Origin: Elusimicrobiota bacterium
Lineage (GTDB): Bacteria; Elusimicrobiota; Elusimicrobia; FEN-1173
Direction of reading: 5' to 3'
NCBI GenBank assembly: GCA_016706425.1
Contig: JADJJR010000001.1
Span: 434,001-498,000 of the forward strand
DNA: 64,000 nt
Under the pieces are notes generated by a model, which saw only the letters and a list, made by a program, of their open reading frames with translations, was not told the origin of the DNA and ran no database searches. Positions 63,362 to 64,000 of this stretch are shown here, piece after piece (the stretch's first letter is position 1; each line of letters opens with the position of its first letter). A program made the position numbers and the translations under genes.

Positions 63362-63960
63362 ACGTCCGCCCCGACCACGTCGCCATCGCCGGGCTGGTCA
63401 CAGAGGGCGCCCGGGTGTTGGACCTGGGCTGCGGCACCGGCGACCTCCTGGCCGTGCTGGTGCGCGAGCGCGGCGTCCAGGCCCAGGGCATCGAGCTGCG
63501 CGAAGAGTCGATCTACCAGTGTGTGGAAAAAGGCCTGTCGGTCCACCACGGCGACATCGAAAGCGGCCTGGGGGAGTTCCCCGACGGGGATTTTGATTTC
63601 GTGATCTTGAACCAGACCATGCAGGAAACCCGCAACGTCGCCTTCGTCTTGAAAGAGGCCCTGCGGGTGGGCAAAAACGTGATCGTCGGCTTCCCCAACA
63701 TGTGCCACTGGAAAGCCCGCGTCGACGTGTTCTTTCGCGGCCGCACCCCGGTCTCCCCCGCCCTGCCCCATCGGTGGTACAACACGCCCAACATGCACTT
63801 CTTGAGCCTGCGGGACTTCGAGGAGTTCTGCGCCGAAAAAGGGATCCGCGTCCTCGCGGCGCGGGGGCTCACGGCGCGCGGCCCCGTGGGCTGGGCCGCC
63901 AACCTGCGGGCGGAAACCGCGGTCTATCACATCGCCCGCGGGAACGATTTTTCGCTGTGA
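63358..63960 (+). CDS. metW: Methionine biosynthesis protein MetW
   Basis: 200 residues from GTG 63358 (GTGA overlap with metX). It is a SAM-methyltransferase-like fold with VLDLGCGTGDLLAVLV (motif I). The MetW signature continues ESIYQCVEKGLSVHHGDIESGL, FDFVILNQTMQETRN, VIVGFPNMCHWKAR and PHRWYNTPNMHFLSLRDFEEFC. MetW partners with MetX in many proteobacteria and is needed for full homoserine acetylation; its own catalytic activity is not clear. Confidence 0.93.
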   Translation: MNVRPDHVAIAGLVTEGARVLDLGCGTGDLLAVLVRERGVQAQGIELREESIYQCVEKGLSVHHGDIESGLGEFPDGDFDFVILNQTMQETRNVAFVLKEALRVGKNVIVGFPNMCHWKARVDVFFRGRTPVSPALPHRWYNTPNMHFLSLRDFEEFCAEKGIRVLAARGLTARGPVGWAANLRAETAVYHIARGNDFSL

Positions 63961-63980
63961 CACCCGATCGGAGGCGATTC

Positions 63981-64000
63981 ATGCGAAGACATTTTTGGCT
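63981..64000 (+). CDS. Start of a further gene (partial)
   Basis: GGAGG at 63970-63974 lies seven bases before ATG 63981, and six codons (MRRHFW) are visible before the window ends. The basic residues followed by aromatic ones would suit a signal peptide. Only the ribosome site and its position after metW support it. Confidence 0.45.

Overview
The window is a 64 kb stretch of GC-rich chromosome (about 65% by eye), densely packed with genes that often overlap by 4 bases (ATGA or GTGA). It looks like a Gram-negative, free-living bacterium. Two predicted barrel proteins end in Phe, one of them FadL-like, which implies an outer membrane. There is a pyruvate:ferredoxin oxidoreductase, a B12-dependent ribonucleotide reductase, a B. 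subtilis-type Fe-S PurF, a separate PurS/PurL/PurQ enzyme, and a large secreted Ig/FN3 protein with a FlgD/type IX-like C-terminus. This mix would fit a high-GC Elusimicrobiota-like or related deep lineage, but nothing here fixes the phylum and I hold that loosely. No phage genes, transposases or CRISPR arrays are visible.

Layout. 1-2040: the end of an upstream gene, small exported proteins and a vWA protein. 2075-7011 (minus): phosphate uptake operon pstS-pstC-pstA-pstB1-pstB2-phoU. 7354-22400 (plus): a 14-gene run nrdR-nrdJ-dcd-guaB3-three unknowns-guaA-purC-purS-purL-purQ-purF-purD, with gaps of 33 bases or less and closed by a terminator. 22515-27141 (minus): a His-rich exported protein, a TPR plus barrel protein, a two-component system and a bacteriohemerythrin. 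27507-36652 (plus): pyrR-pyrB-pyrC-[cloverleaf repeat]-pyrD-pyrF-pyrE-purM-purN-purB-membrane protein. 36739-39019: a small envelope/stress-type cassette ending in an AI-2E family permease. 39152: tRNA-His, followed by an AlbA/Schlafen-type ATP-binding protein that may be acquired. 40944-47708: a secreted PLD-like protein, a HerA-like ATPase and NifJ. 47830-55966 (minus): a FadL-like porin, a 1751-residue kinase/ATPase/GAF/diguanylate cyclase, and a tandem autoinducer-synthase-like acyltransferase. 56056-60637: an MFS exporter and the secreted Ig/FN3 protein. 60700-63960: a structured, attenuator-like leader followed by metY-metX-metW.

How it fits together. The two long plus-strand runs cover most of de novo purine synthesis (purH, purE/K and purA are absent), both GMP branch enzymes, de novo pyrimidine synthesis from aspartate carbamoylation to OMP decarboxylation (carAB absent), and dNTP production. 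They behave like two nucleotide superoperons. The most unusual items are: a pair of PstB ATPases with complementary motif losses, suggesting an asymmetric heterodimer; a 266-base cloverleaf-shaped inverted-repeat element fused into the pyrC/pyrD junction; a PurS made of two fused PurS units; an unidentified riboswitch-like leader before metY; and a possible acyl-signal synthesis/uptake/sensing module at 47.8-56 kb.
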